Positions 16,969 through 25,583 are shown, counted from the stretch's first letter. The stretch: 64,000 nt of DNA from Granulicella sp. dw_53 (GCF_018449545.1 NZ_JAAVUR010000022.1:1-64000); one strand, 5' to 3'. Translations and numbers: made by a program. The notes: a model not told the origin generated them from the letters alone.

Positions 16969-19617
16969 ATGACGGAGAAGAAGATTCTGGGCGGACGAAT
17001 GGGCTGGCTGGCGATGGGGACCCTGGCGGCGTATGCGGCGGTTGGAGCGAACGAGCAGGCGCTGGCAGCGGTGACGAAGGATGGAGCGACCGGCGCGGCC
17101 GTGCCACCGGCGGCGAATCTGCCAGTGAAGCGGTTCAATATTGCCGCTGGACCGCTGGATGCCGGGTTCGCGGAGTTCGAAGCGCAGACGGGTCTGAAGA
17201 TTTCGACCTCTCTGACGGCTGCGGCGATCGCCGGGTTCCAGACGAAGGGTGTGACGGGGTTGCATCCAGCGGAGGAGGCACTGCGGCTCATGTTGGATGG
17301 AACAGGACTCCAGTACGCGCAGAAGGATTCGACGACGCTGGTGGTGGGGCTGCGTAACTCGGAAGAGATAAACGTCAGCACGGGAGTTGTCGCTGCGCTT
17401 GGGATGACGAAGTTTACAGAGCCGCTGATCGATACGCCGCAGTCGGTTTCGGTAGTGCCGCAGTTTGTGTTGCATGATGAGGGCGTCACGACGTTGCGGG
17501 ATGCGTTGCGGAACGTTCCGGGCATCAGCATGGCGGCAGGCGAGGCGGGTGCTCAGGGAGACAACCTGACGATTCGCGGCTTTACGGCGCGCAACGATAT
17601 CTTCCTGGATGGAATTCGCGACTTCGGCAGCTACTACCGGGACAGCTTCAACTTCGAGCAGGTGGAGGTGCTGCAGGGACCGGCGGGTGTGCAGTTCGGA
17701 CGTGGATCGACGGGTGGCATCATCAACCAGGAGAGCAAGACTCCCGGAGCGCAGGAGTTTGTGAATGTGCAGGCGCAGTTTGGAACGGATCTGACGCGGC
17801 GGGTGACGGCGGATATCAACGAGCCTCTGCCGGATCTGGCGGCTGGCGCTGCCCTGCGCGTGAATGCGATGGCGAACGAAGGCGGCGTGGCAGGACGTCC
17901 GTTTGCGCAGAACCGGCGCTATGGGCTGGCTCCTTCGCTGACCTTGGGGTTGGACTCGCCGACGCGGTTCACGATCAGCTACTTCCACTTCACGGAGAGC
18001 GATACGCCGGACTATGGATTGCCGTGGCTTTTCAACGGCGTTGCTCCAGGATCGATCCGGCATAACTACTACGGGTTTGCGGACCAGAACTATCTGAAGA
18101 CCAGCGACGACATCCTTACGGGCAAGCTGGACCATAACTTCAGTCCGGATGTGAGTCTGCATAGCATCGCGCGGTGGGCGAACTATCCGCGGCAGGCGAT
18201 GATTACGGAGCCGCAGATCTGCTCGAATGCGAGTGCCAGCGTTCCGGTAGGTGGATATGTCTCCGCGTTGCCGACGAGTGCAATCAATTCATCGCAGGTC
18301 TGTGCTTTCACGCCGGCGAGCAATCCTGCCACGATCCTGGTGAACCGGAATCAGATACAGATCAAGAGCGTGGAAGGGGATCTGTGGGACCAGACGGAGT
18401 TGACTGCGCGGTTCAAGGTGGCGCAGATACGGAACAATCTGGCTGCCGGAGTGGAAGGCGGGCAGGAGGTCTCGAATCCTATCCGGACGAACTATAGCTT
18501 CTCGACGAAGACGGGCAGCGTAAGCGGCTCGCTGAACTCAGTTCCTGCAGCAAACTTGCTGCATCCGGACACGGCTCAACCATTTGCCGGAACGGGATAT
18601 CTGACGACCGTGGTGCATACGAAGTCGAAGAGCGTCGGGTTGTACTTCGTCGATACGGTGCATCTGGGACGGTTTATCGAGGCGAGCGGAGGCGTTCGTT
18701 GGGACCGGTTCGATACGGTGTTCAACTCCAATCAGCCAGTAGCTCCGCCAGCGGGCGGTACAGTGAGCGCGCCGATTCCACAGACGCAGCAGGTGGTCTC
18801 GAAGCCGACCTATCGGGCTGCGCTGGTGTTCAAGCCGAACAGTCATGGCAGTGTGTACTTCGACTACGGGACGAGCTTCAATCCTTCGGCGGAGTCGTTG
18901 AGCCTGAGTGTTGCGACGAGTCTGCTGCCTCCGGAGGAGAACCAGAACTATGAGGTAGGAGCGAAGTACAGCCTGCTGCATGAGCGTCTGCAGTTGGATG
19001 TGGCGTTCTTCCGCACGGAGAAGACCAATGCTCGCGAGACGGATCCGACGAACTCGAACAATATTCTCCTGGCTGGAAACCAGAAGGTTCAAGGCGTTCA
19101 GTTCAGTGCGGTGGGACGTTTGCCTGAGGGAATGGACGTTGTGATCGGATATGCCTATCTGGATAGCTCGGTGGTTTCGTCGCGGTTCTTCCCGGCTTCG
19201 GTTGGGTATCAGTTGGCGAACGTGCCGCAGCAGACGTTCAACTTCTTCCTCACGCACAAGCTGTTCGCGCGGTTCAATGGCGGTTTGGGCGGAAACTATG
19301 TGGGAAGCAGGACGGCGAGCTCGACTGTTCCATATGTGCCGCTGACGTTCGGACCAGCGCAGACGTTTGCGAGCGGTTCAGCTCCTTGCGGTGCGACTGC
19401 GACGACTTGCTATCAGGTGTTGTCTACCGCGATGAAGCAGGTTCCTGGATATTGGGTGTTCAATGCGATGGTTCGCAGGCCGATGACGGATCGGATCGAG
19501 TTTCAGGCGAATCTATATAACGTGTTGAACAGGTTCTACATCGATCAGCCGCATCCGAGTCACCTGATTCCAGGAGCGGGATTGAATGCGCAGATTGGTG
19601 TGAACTTCAAGTTCTAA
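16969..19617 (+). CDS. TonB-dependent siderophore receptor with STN domain (Fiu/PiuA-like)
   Basis: 882 residues from the ATG at 16969, with GGAG five bases upstream; an upstream in-frame TTG is less likely. A signal peptide leads into an STN domain (F-N-I-A-A-G-P-L-D-A-G-F-A-E-F at about 55-70 and onwards), which in other receptors signals to an anti-sigma factor. The plug domain follows (D-T-P-Q-S-V-S-V-V to T-I-R-G-F and F-L-D-G-I-R-D), then the barrel ending I-G-V-N-F-K-F. The plug phrases are those of the catecholate-siderophore group. The next gene is a PiuC/YbiX-type dioxygenase, the same pairing as fiu-ybiX and piuA-piuC in other bacteria, which supports a role in ferric-siderophore uptake. 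No sigma/anti-sigma pair is adjacent. Confidence 0.88.
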   Translation: MTEKKILGGRMGWLAMGTLAAYAAVGANEQALAAVTKDGATGAAVPPAANLPVKRFNIAAGPLDAGFAEFEAQTGLKISTSLTAAAIAGFQTKGVTGLHPAEEALRLMLDGTGLQYAQKDSTTLVVGLRNSEEINVSTGVVAALGMTKFTEPLIDTPQSVSVVPQFVLHDEGVTTLRDALRNVPGISMAAGEAGAQGDNLTIRGFTARNDIFLDGIRDFGSYYRDSFNFEQVEVLQGPAGVQFGRGSTGGIINQESKTPGAQEFVNVQAQFGTDLTRRVTADINEPLPDLAAGAALRVNAMANEGGVAGRPFAQNRRYGLAPSLTLGLDSPTRFTISYFHFTESDTPDYGLPWLFNGVAPGSIRHNYYGFADQNYLKTSDDILTGKLDHNFSPDVSLHSIARWANYPRQAMITEPQICSNASASVPVGGYVSALPTSAINSSQVCAFTPASNPATILVNRNQIQIKSVEGDLWDQTELTARFKVAQIRNNLAAGVEGGQEVSNPIRTNYSFSTKTGSVSGSLNSVPAANLLHPDTAQPFAGTGYLTTVVHTKSKSVGLYFVDTVHLGRFIEASGGVRWDRFDTVFNSNQPVAPPAGGTVSAPIPQTQQVVSKPTYRAALVFKPNSHGSVYFDYGTSFNPSAESLSLSVATSLLPPEENQNYEVGAKYSLLHERLQLDVAFFRTEKTNARETDPTNSNNILLAGNQKVQGVQFSAVGRLPEGMDVVIGYAYLDSSVVSSRFFPASVGYQLANVPQQTFNFFLTHKLFARFNGGLGGNYVGSRTASSTVPYVPLTFGPAQTFASGSAPCGATATTCYQVLSTAMKQVPGYWVFNAMVRRPMTDRIEFQANLYNVLNRFYIDQPHPSHLIPGAGLNAQIGVNFKF

Positions 19618-19632
19618 GAGTTCTCTTGATCG

Positions 19633-19666
19633 GGTGCGAGGATAAACTTCTCGCACCTGTTTTTTT
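19633..19666 (+). terminator. Terminator after the siderophore receptor
   Basis: GGTGCGAG and CTCGCACC form an 8-base stem around a 9-base loop, followed by TGTTTTTTT. It lies 15 bases past the receptor stop and before the dioxygenase, so the downstream gene may depend on read-through or its own promoter. Confidence 0.8.
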
Positions 19667-19682
19667 AGTTTAAGGGGTGAGG

Positions 19683-20372
19683 ATGCTGATTACGATTGCG
19701 GATGTTTTGAGTGCGGAGCAGGTAGCGCAGGCTCGGAAGATGCTGGCGGAGGCGGATTGGGTCGATGGCCGAGTTACGGCTGGATATCAGGCCCAGGAGG
19801 TGAAGCGGAATATGCAGATTCCGGAGGGAAGTCCTGTGGCGGTGCAGTTGGGGGAGATGGTTTTGGGCGGTTTGGCGCGATCTCCTCGGTTCATGTCGGC
19901 TGGATTGCCGTTGCGAGTGTTTCCGCCGATGTTCAATAGCTATAGCGGAGGGCAGACGTTTGGGACGCATGTCGATACTGCGATCCGACAGGTGGCGACG
20001 ACGGGACAGCGGATTCGGACGGATCTTTCCGCTACGTTGTTTCTAACGGCTCCGGAAGAGTATGACGGAGGCGAGTTGGTGGTGGAAGACTCGTATGGAA
20101 CGCACAGCGTGAAGCTTCCGGCTGGACATATGGTGCTTTATCCGGCGACGAGTCTGCATCGGGTTGAACCTGTGACACGAGGTGCTCGAGTCAGCTCGTT
20201 CTTCTGGATTCAGAGCATGGTTCGTGAGGACTCGCAGAGGACGTTGCTGTTCGATCTCGATACGGCGATTCAGCGGCTCGCGCTGGTTCAGGGAGATCAG
20301 TCGGTGAAGGAGAGTGGAGTTCAGCTTACGGGCGTTTATCACAATCTTTTGCGGCAGTGGGTGGAGATGTAG
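19683..20372 (+). CDS. piuC: PKHD-type Fe(II)/2-oxoglutarate dioxygenase (PiuC/YbiX)
   Basis: 229 residues from the ATG at 19683, which has AAGGGG five bases upstream; a GTG two codons earlier is an alternative. The jelly-roll core has the iron ligands H-V-D near residue 96 and the distal His in S-L-H-R-V-E-P-V near 158, with the 2-oxoglutarate-binding Arg in G-A-R-V-S. The N-terminal W-V-D-G-R-V-T-A-G and the C-terminal Y-H-N-L-L-R-x-W-x-E are typical of the YbiX family. Members are co-regulated with siderophore receptors in several proteobacteria; the precise substrate is not established. It follows the siderophore receptor on the same strand. Confidence 0.92.
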   Translation: MLITIADVLSAEQVAQARKMLAEADWVDGRVTAGYQAQEVKRNMQIPEGSPVAVQLGEMVLGGLARSPRFMSAGLPLRVFPPMFNSYSGGQTFGTHVDTAIRQVATTGQRIRTDLSATLFLTAPEEYDGGELVVEDSYGTHSVKLPAGHMVLYPATSLHRVEPVTRGARVSSFFWIQSMVREDSQRTLLFDLDTAIQRLALVQGDQSVKESGVQLTGVYHNLLRQWVEM

Positions 20373-20462
20373 TGGGTGAGGCATCGGTTGGGGGCGGGAG
20401 CGCATCGTACCTACCGGAGTGCTCCAGAGGTTTGGTAATCTGAGAGGCTGAAAGCAGGCTCG

Positions 20463-20831
20463 ATGCGCACGTTAAGGATGGTTCAAGCTTTGGTACTGAG
20501 TGGAGCGATGCTGGCTCCGTTAGCGGTACCGGCAGTGGCTCAGCAAGGTTATTACAACGGGGTGCGTCGCGGATCGGGTTATAACGACCGGGACGACCGA
20601 CGATATGCGGATAAGCATCACCGCGGCGATCAGCGTTATCAGCAGGGCGGGATCGGGCCGGGTAAAGGCGCTCTGATCGGCGGCGCGGGTGGCGCGGCGC
20701 TCGGCGCGTTGTTCGGCGGCGGGCTGAAGGGTGCGATCATTGGCGGTGCAGCGGGCGCTGGAGTCGGTGCGGTCGCGGGCAAGGTCCATCAGGATAACCA
20801 GCGGCAGGATTACAGGGATTATCGGCGCTAA
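20463..20831 (+). CDS. Exported glycine-zipper protein
   Basis: 122 residues. A signal peptide (A-L-V-L-S-G-A-M-L-A-P-L-A-V-P-A-V-A) is followed by a charged segment rich in Arg, Asp, Tyr and Gly. From about residue 65 there is a glycine-zipper region (G-K-G-A-L-I-G-G-A-G-G-A-A-L-G-A-L and a second G-A-I-I-G-G-A-A-G-A-G repeat). Such zippers insert into or pack against membranes in small envelope proteins. The tail is charged. The function is unknown. It lies 47 bases before the next exported protein on the same strand, so the two may be co-transcribed. Confidence 0.75.
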   Translation: MRTLRMVQALVLSGAMLAPLAVPAVAQQGYYNGVRRGSGYNDRDDRRYADKHHRGDQRYQQGGIGPGKGALIGGAGGAALGALFGGGLKGAIIGGAAGAGVGAVAGKVHQDNQRQDYRDYRR

Positions 20832-20878
20832 TTCGGCGGCAGTGGCAGCGGACAGGCGCTGAAAAGGACGACAGGAGA

Positions 20879-21361
20879 ATGGCGATGAGAACGATGATGA
20901 CGAAGGTGCTGGCGGGTGTGGTGGTGTTGGGGATGACCGGTTTCCCGGTTTATGGACAGTTGATTGCGGCCGAGACTCCGGCTTCGCCCTCGCAGAATGC
21001 GGAGCATACGGCGCAGCAGCGTTCGGCGGCGGCGCAGGAGGCGAAGTCGATCAACGCGCCTTCGGATGGGTCGGAGCGGAGCTGGACGCCGGATCAACTG
21101 GTGACGAGCACGGTGCATGAGGCCTGGGTTCTGAGCGGGCGGAATGAGGACCAGTTCTTCGAGATGGTGAAGGAGCTGTCGGCTCTGAGCGCGCAGAAGC
21201 GTGGGTTGACGCTTCCGGAGAGTGAGGAGGCCGGGGTGAAGGCTGGAAACTGGATCAAGAAAGAGGCTAAGAAGGATCCGGATCAGCTCTTGTACTCGGT
21301 GGTGGATAAGGCTGTGATGAAGGTTGGGATCAAGGCGTCCGCGCCTGCATCTACGAAGTAG
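20879..21361 (+). CDS. Exported protein of unknown function
   Basis: 160 residues with AGGAGA before the ATG; a second ATG two codons on is equally placed. A signal peptide (V-L-A-G-V-V-V-L-G-M-T-G-F-P-V-Y-G) precedes a low-complexity Ala/Ser/Gln stretch to about residue 65. A helical domain follows (T-P-D-Q-L-V-T-S-T-V-H-E-A-W-V-L-S-G-R-N, then K-E-L-S-A-L-S-A-Q-K-R-G-L-T-L-P). I do not recognise a family. The protein is predicted to be periplasmic. A terminator follows 28 bases downstream. Confidence 0.7.
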   Translation: MAMRTMMTKVLAGVVVLGMTGFPVYGQLIAAETPASPSQNAEHTAQQRSAAAQEAKSINAPSDGSERSWTPDQLVTSTVHEAWVLSGRNEDQFFEMVKELSALSAQKRGLTLPESEEAGVKAGNWIKKEAKKDPDQLLYSVVDKAVMKVGIKASAPASTK

Positions 21362-21388
21362 CTTCCCGGTGTTGCAGCGGGAGTGATC

Positions 21389-21408
21389 GGGAGGCCTTCG
21401 GGCCTCCC
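21389..21408 (+). terminator. Rho-independent terminator
   Basis: GGGAGGCC-TTCG-GGCCTCCC, an 8-base G+C-rich stem with a stable UUCG tetraloop, followed by TTGTTGTT. It ends the pair of small exported-protein genes. Confidence 0.75.
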
Positions 21409-21427
21409 TTGTTGTTGGGCTACTATC

Positions 21428-21765
21428 CCTCCCGTGGGTGGGTCCCCTCCCCTTGCCAAGGCGTAAGCCGCTTATTTTGTTGCGCTTAGGCTGGCCTTCC
21501 CCCCGCAAAATATTCCATCGAAATGGGTTACGCCTAAATACGGGATATCCAATGGGTTAGAGCAATTCTCCTGTTGCTGTGGAGGATTGCTCCTGCCGCT
21601 TGGCCTTCTGCGAGCCGTGTGTTTTCCAAAGAGCCGGATGACGTCTGCCCGCACTGAGCGGGTTTGTTTTTACTTCTACTTCTATTTTAGCGAGTCGACC
21701 ATAACTTAAGTGCCACTTGGATCTTGCTGATTCAGAGGTGGTTAGGTTGATTTGGGGCTTGACAT
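21428..21765. repeat. Dispersed repeat, copy 1 (related to 49964-50218)
   Basis: It begins ccctcccgtgggtgggtcccctcccctt and ends ggttaggttgatttggggcttgacat. Both ends, and an inner ttctatttta...cataact-aagtgcca segment at 21681-21716, recur in the same order at 49964-50218. The middle parts differ. No coding frame was recognised. It fills most of the gap before the kinase gene; the remaining 150 bases are A+T-rich and may hold the kinase promoter. Confidence 0.55.
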
Positions 21766-21916
21766 GCTGTTTTGCTGGGGAATTGGAAAATTATGTGATT
21801 GGTAGAGGAAATCATTGTCCGATTTCGATATATGCCGATTCCCATTGCGGGTCGAGCACACTTGGTGCTTTTCTGATTTTCATTTACCTGACTTCGGGGC
21901 ACTGTACTCTAACCAA

Positions 21917-22795
21917 ATGGCTCTACCGACCATTACTGAGCAAAACATAAAAGACTTGCTTCCAAGCGTCACGGGAGCTATTCCCTCGGGACGCGGAGGG
22001 CAAAAAATCGTATTTCGTATTGAACTAGAAGGACAGGCTTTCGCTCTAAAGTTTGCGTTGTTGTCCGATGCCTTCCAACCGGATATTGCAGACATTGATG
22101 AAACCGTTCTCCGTGCCCGACGTGAAACCCAGATCATGCAAGAGTGCAAATCCCCTCATATTGTTAAAGTCGGGCCAGTTGACTTAGGGACTGCGGCAAT
22201 CGATGGACAGAACGTACTTTACTTTTCCGAGGAGTTTATAGATGGGCAAGCCCTTAGCGATGCCATTCGAGAGAGCGGCCCGCTAACAGTTCCGTCAGTA
22301 GTCAAATTGGGTCAACAAATGTGTTCGGCGATAGATGAATTATGGTCTCTAGGTAAGATCCATAGGGACATCAAGCCCAGCAACATTATGCAAAGGTCCC
22401 ATGAAACAAATTTTGTTTTGCTGGATGCGGGTCTTGCATTTGATGTGGCGGGGGAATCTATCAGCGCGGGTTTTCTGGTTGGAACAATGGCGTACTTCAG
22501 TCCTGAACAATTTGACTATACGAACCGTAGAGTCATGGATTTTCGTTCCGACATGTTTTCATTAGGTGTGACGCTTTACGAAGCTGCAACTGGTCAACAT
22601 CCCTTCCTTTCACCTACGACCAGCACACCACATCTGTACACGAAAATTACGAAGCATAATCCACCATCACCGAGTTCTATCAATCCATTAATTCCTGGAT
22701 CGCTAGACAAGGTCATCCTGCGCATGATGGGTAAATCTCCTCATTTGCGCTACCGTCGCATCTCCCAGCTTCAGGAAGCCCTTGCTCTCATTTAG
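21917..22795 (+). CDS. Hanks-type serine/threonine protein kinase
   Basis: 292 residues from the ATG at 21917; an upstream in-frame ATG (21815) would add 34 residues unlike a kinase. All catalytic elements are present: Lys45 in F-A-L-K, Glu70 as the helix-C partner, H-R-D-I-K-P-S-N at 149-156, D-A-G at 170-172 (DFG equivalent), G-T-M-A-Y-F-S-P-E ending at 197, and D-M-F-S-L-G-V-T-L. The glycine loop is shortened to G-R-G-G-Q-K. There is no transmembrane or sensor domain, so the kinase is soluble. The stop overlaps the AGGAG that serves the next gene nine bases on, so the two form an operon. Base composition is A+T-richer than the flanks. The target is unknown. Confidence 0.88.
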   Translation: MALPTITEQNIKDLLPSVTGAIPSGRGGQKIVFRIELEGQAFALKFALLSDAFQPDIADIDETVLRARRETQIMQECKSPHIVKVGPVDLGTAAIDGQNVLYFSEEFIDGQALSDAIRESGPLTVPSVVKLGQQMCSAIDELWSLGKIHRDIKPSNIMQRSHETNFVLLDAGLAFDVAGESISAGFLVGTMAYFSPEQFDYTNRRVMDFRSDMFSLGVTLYEAATGQHPFLSPTTSTPHLYTKITKHNPPSPSSINPLIPGSLDKVILRMMGKSPHLRYRRISQLQEALALI

Positions 22796-22804
22796 GAGAA
22801 TCAG

Positions 22805-23995
22805 ATGGCCTTGTTTGTACAGCATGGGCACGGAAAATCCGATAAGATCGACGCTGCTCTCGAATCAACGAGTGTTGAAGGCGTCATCTTCGGCGCTCGT
22901 AACGAGAAAATCGAGAATATAGAAAGCTGCGTGAAAAGCGTTCGAGAACGAGGTGGAAAGGTGCTCTTCGATCCACAATTCCATGTTTCGACCTTAGTTC
23001 CAGCAAACGACCGATTCCTCCCAGACTATCCATATTACAAAGTAGGGCGAACCGCAGCAGATTTTGTTGGCATCAAGAAACTTGCTGGGTATGTAAAGAG
23101 CACTCTAGATTTCCAACTGAATCTCGCACCCGACCGTCTTCTTTCGCCGACGGTTATTTTCGACTCGTTCGAAAGTAATTGGTGTCAAACTGCTCTCAAT
23201 CTTGCAGATGCATCCTTGGATTACCATGCAGGCTTGGCTGGCGCTCCTCCGCTCCTTCTTAGTTTTGTCATTGGCGAACAAGCCTTGAGCTCTCGAACTG
23301 AACTTGACGCCTTTCTCGACCAGGTTACGTCTTGGGATTCCCTTGCTGGCACTTATGTCATCCTTTCTCGTGAAGAGAGTTCTTACTCCCAGCGTTTCGA
23401 CCCAGCACATCTGGCCAAGGCGCTGTACTTAACGTACGTACTGGGAAACATCAACGGATTCGAGGTAATCAACGGTTTTTCGGATTTCTGCGGATTGCTA
23501 CACCGTTGCGTAGGGGGCACAGCTTTCGCGACAGGTTGGAGCCAAGGACTGCGCCAATTTCACCGAAGATCATTTAAGAAGCAGAAAGCTGGTGGCCAAC
23601 CCGCCAGATACAGATATACGTCGGCTCCCCTTCTCAGTTCTATCCTATTAAGCGAATTGCAGCAGATATACGAAAACGGAAAGCTTGACGCGGTGCTTTC
23701 AGGAGTGCCTCTAGATGCTCTCATTACAGAGGCTACTAGTCCTGAGGAATCCGATTGGAATGGAAGGTGGTCCGAACTGCATCATTGGGAATCACTTCAT
23801 CGTCTCGAAAATGTCGTGGGACACGACGTCTCCGAGAGCATAAATGCTATGGAAGAGAAGATCGTTGCTGCCCGAGAACTTTATGTCGGACTCGCGGAGG
23901 AGGGTGTAGTTTTTGGACAGCGGACTCAACCGGAGGAACACCTCGACCAGTGGTCGGAGGCGATTAGTTCCTTCCGCGAGATGGCTTCACTCTGA
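22805..23995 (+). CDS. Uncharacterised 396-residue protein, kinase partner
   Basis: I do not recognise this protein. It opens M-A-L-F-V-Q-H-G-H-G-K-S-D-K-I, then alternates short hydrophobic strands and helices (V-E-G-V-I-F-G-A-R-N, G-G-K-V-L-F-D-P-Q-F-H, L-L-L-S-F-V-I-G-E), a pattern consistent with an alpha/beta or TIM-barrel-like fold up to about residue 280. A basic Arg/Lys segment (Q-F-H-R-R-S-F-K-K-Q-K) and a helical tail follow. There is no signal peptide or membrane segment. It is translated from an AGGAG overlapping the kinase stop, so it is probably made with the kinase and could be its substrate or effector. Its 3' end overlaps the convergent gene at 23987 by nine bases. Confidence 0.75.
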   Translation: MALFVQHGHGKSDKIDAALESTSVEGVIFGARNEKIENIESCVKSVRERGGKVLFDPQFHVSTLVPANDRFLPDYPYYKVGRTAADFVGIKKLAGYVKSTLDFQLNLAPDRLLSPTVIFDSFESNWCQTALNLADASLDYHAGLAGAPPLLLSFVIGEQALSSRTELDAFLDQVTSWDSLAGTYVILSREESSYSQRFDPAHLAKALYLTYVLGNINGFEVINGFSDFCGLLHRCVGGTAFATGWSQGLRQFHRRSFKKQKAGGQPARYRYTSAPLLSSILLSELQQIYENGKLDAVLSGVPLDALITEATSPEESDWNGRWSELHHWESLHRLENVVGHDVSESINAMEEKIVAARELYVGLAEEGVVFGQRTQPEEHLDQWSEAISSFREMASL

Positions 23996-24682
23996 TTGAC
24001 CGGGCTGGCTGAACATTCCCAGCGCCATGATTGTTCGATAGCCGGCATGTGGTGAACGCTTCTTAGGGCGAACAAGTACTCTGGACTGGCCGGATTTCTC
24101 ATGGGCAACAAGTCCGACGTTCGCCTTGCGGAACTGTTCTTCGTGTTGATAGGCAACATAGGCACCCTTTACTGGCATGACGACGAATACACGATGAGAA
24201 AAACTTCTGTATCGCGTTGCTTGGTATAAGGCTCGTTGCCAATTCTTGAGCTTCAGTTCGAATGAACATATTTCAACAGAGGGAAACGTGTTGCGAGGCA
24301 TAGCGCGAAAACGGCCATCTTGCGTAGTAGTCACAAAATTTGCTTCGACAAGTGCTCGCAGCCATTTTCTTAGTACGGGAGCAGTAACCCCTATGCGGGG
24401 TAAGAGATCCTGCTCCAATTGCGCAGAACGTTGACGAAGAATCGCTAAAAGACGACTTGCAGTAGAATTTTGGAGCAGTCTCGCATGGTTTTGAAACTTT
24501 GTGGGGGGCCAACCTTCTTCGAATTTTCCCCATACTATATCGGCTCTGCCCTCAGAACATGTGCTTTCTTGAGCGCAAACCCAAGTTCCAACACTGTGGC
24601 GAGTCCACAGTGTTGGGGTCATATTCTCTTGAAAACTTTCGCTTAGTTCCGATTCCCAGCGAAAATGTTGGCTACTCATCAT
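23987..24682 (-). CDS. Winged-helix protein with PD-(D/E)XK-nuclease-like core
   Basis: 231 residues, ATG at 24682 with AGGA upstream. Residues 75-130 read as a winged helix (L-L-A-I-L-R-Q-R, L-L-P-R-I-G-V-T-A-P-V-L-R-K-W-L, D-G-R-F-R-A). Around it are the parts of a PD-(D/E)XK fold: R-A-D-I-V-W-G with Asp48, then S-F-E-L-K-L-K-N-W with Glu142 and Lys144, and A-L-Y-Q-A-T-R-Y with Gln154. The order D...E-x-K...Q matches the catalytic set of restriction-type nucleases, with the helix domain inserted between strands. That reading is mine from the motifs, not a database result. It converges on the kinase operon and overlaps the end of the 396-residue gene, so the three are tightly packed. Confidence 0.65.
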   Translation of the reverse strand: MMSSQHFRWESELSESFQENMTPTLWTRHSVGTWVCAQESTCSEGRADIVWGKFEEGWPPTKFQNHARLLQNSTASRLLAILRQRSAQLEQDLLPRIGVTAPVLRKWLRALVEANFVTTTQDGRFRAMPRNTFPSVEICSFELKLKNWQRALYQATRYRSFSHRVFVVMPVKGAYVAYQHEEQFRKANVGLVAHEKSGQSRVLVRPKKRSPHAGYRTIMALGMFSQPGQSE

Positions 24683-24870
24683 TGTGTCCTATTATGCTTC
24701 ATTTGCCCGAATTTGGCACGATTGCAAACATCTATATCGTCAACGTAGCTAATAGCTTGAGCAGAAGATAGGAGTAAGGGGGAAGATGTTAGGTGGTGGA
24801 TGGGTGGGTGGAGTGCTTGGGTTTAGATGGGGGCCTGAAACAGACCACGGTGTGTGCGGCATCGGGGGAG

Positions 24871-24910
24871 TTCCCACCCTTCGCAACGGCACGAAGGATG
24901 GGGGCACACG
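24871..24910. repeat. REP-like hairpin
   Basis: ttcccacccttcg and cgaaggatgggggca form an imperfect hairpin around caacggca. The arms match the gatggggcaccc REP family and are closest to the element at 50312-50360. Confidence 0.55.
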
Positions 24911-24931
24911 GGCGGTGTGGTGGGTTGGGGG

Positions 24932-25000
24932 AGAGCCCGGGGCTGAAGCCCCTTTCTTGGGTGGTTCTTTTTCGTAGGGCTAAAGCCCTACGCTTAATCC
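24932..25000. repeat. Double-hairpin repeat, copy 1
   Basis: Two adjacent stems: gcccggggctgaagccccttt and cgtagggctaaagccctacg followed by cttaatcc. The same two stems in the same order occur at 52870-52936, and the second stem with its tail is identical over 28 bases. Confidence 0.75.
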
Positions 25001-25030
25001 GAACTGCAACTGCAAAGACAACGGCAAATG

Positions 25031-25583
25031 CAACCGCAGGTCCTTCGACTTCGTTGCTCGCAAAGTGCGCGAGCAACTTCGCTCAGGATGACAGTTTTTT
25101 TGTAGCTACGATCGTTACGTTTTCTGTGACTATGATCGTCTCGGCAAGGGCGACTGCAAAGCAACGGCGAAATACAGGGGTCCTTCACTACGTTCAGGAT
25201 GACGGCGTAAAACAGGCAAAGGCAAAGGGTAGATTTATCCCATCTCTTGGTCGATGTGCCGCTACGAGCAAACCGCAGGTCCTTCGACTTCGTTGCTCGC
25301 AAGTGCGCGAGCAACTTCGCTCAGGATGACAGTCTTTTGTAGCTACGATCGTTACGTTTGCTGTGATTATGATCGTCTTGGCAACGGCAACGCAACGGTG
25401 AAATACAGGGGTCCTTCACTGCGTTCAGGATGACGGCGTAAAACAGGCAACGGCAACAGCAAGGACAAGGACAACAGCAACGGCAAATCGATCTATCTTG
25501 GTCGATGTGCCGCTACGAGCAAACCGCAGGTCCTTCGACTTCGTTGCTCGCAAAGTGCGCGAGCAACTTCGCTCAGGATGACA
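25031..25583. repeat. Tandem array of about 245-base units built on a hairpin repeat
   Basis: A unit starting ccgcaggtccttcgacttcg and containing a stem (gttgctcgc...gcgagcaac) and cttcgctcaggatgac starts near 25035, 25273 and 25525. Between them, a second motif (aaatacaggggtccttcac, then gttcaggatgacggcgtaaa) appears at about 25172 and 25400, and a third (tagctacgatcgttacg) also recurs. The 1082-base gap from 24683 to 25764 has no credible gene and consists mostly of repeats. Confidence 0.8.

Noticed and set aside
21917..22795. The kinase as a PASTA-type or membrane-anchored signalling kinase
   Set aside because: There is no transmembrane helix or extracellular domain after the catalytic core; the protein ends with the kinase fold.
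25031..25583. Possible CRISPR array
   Set aside because: Repeat cores recur at about 245-base spacing with internal sub-repeats and no short unique spacers; no cas genes are present.
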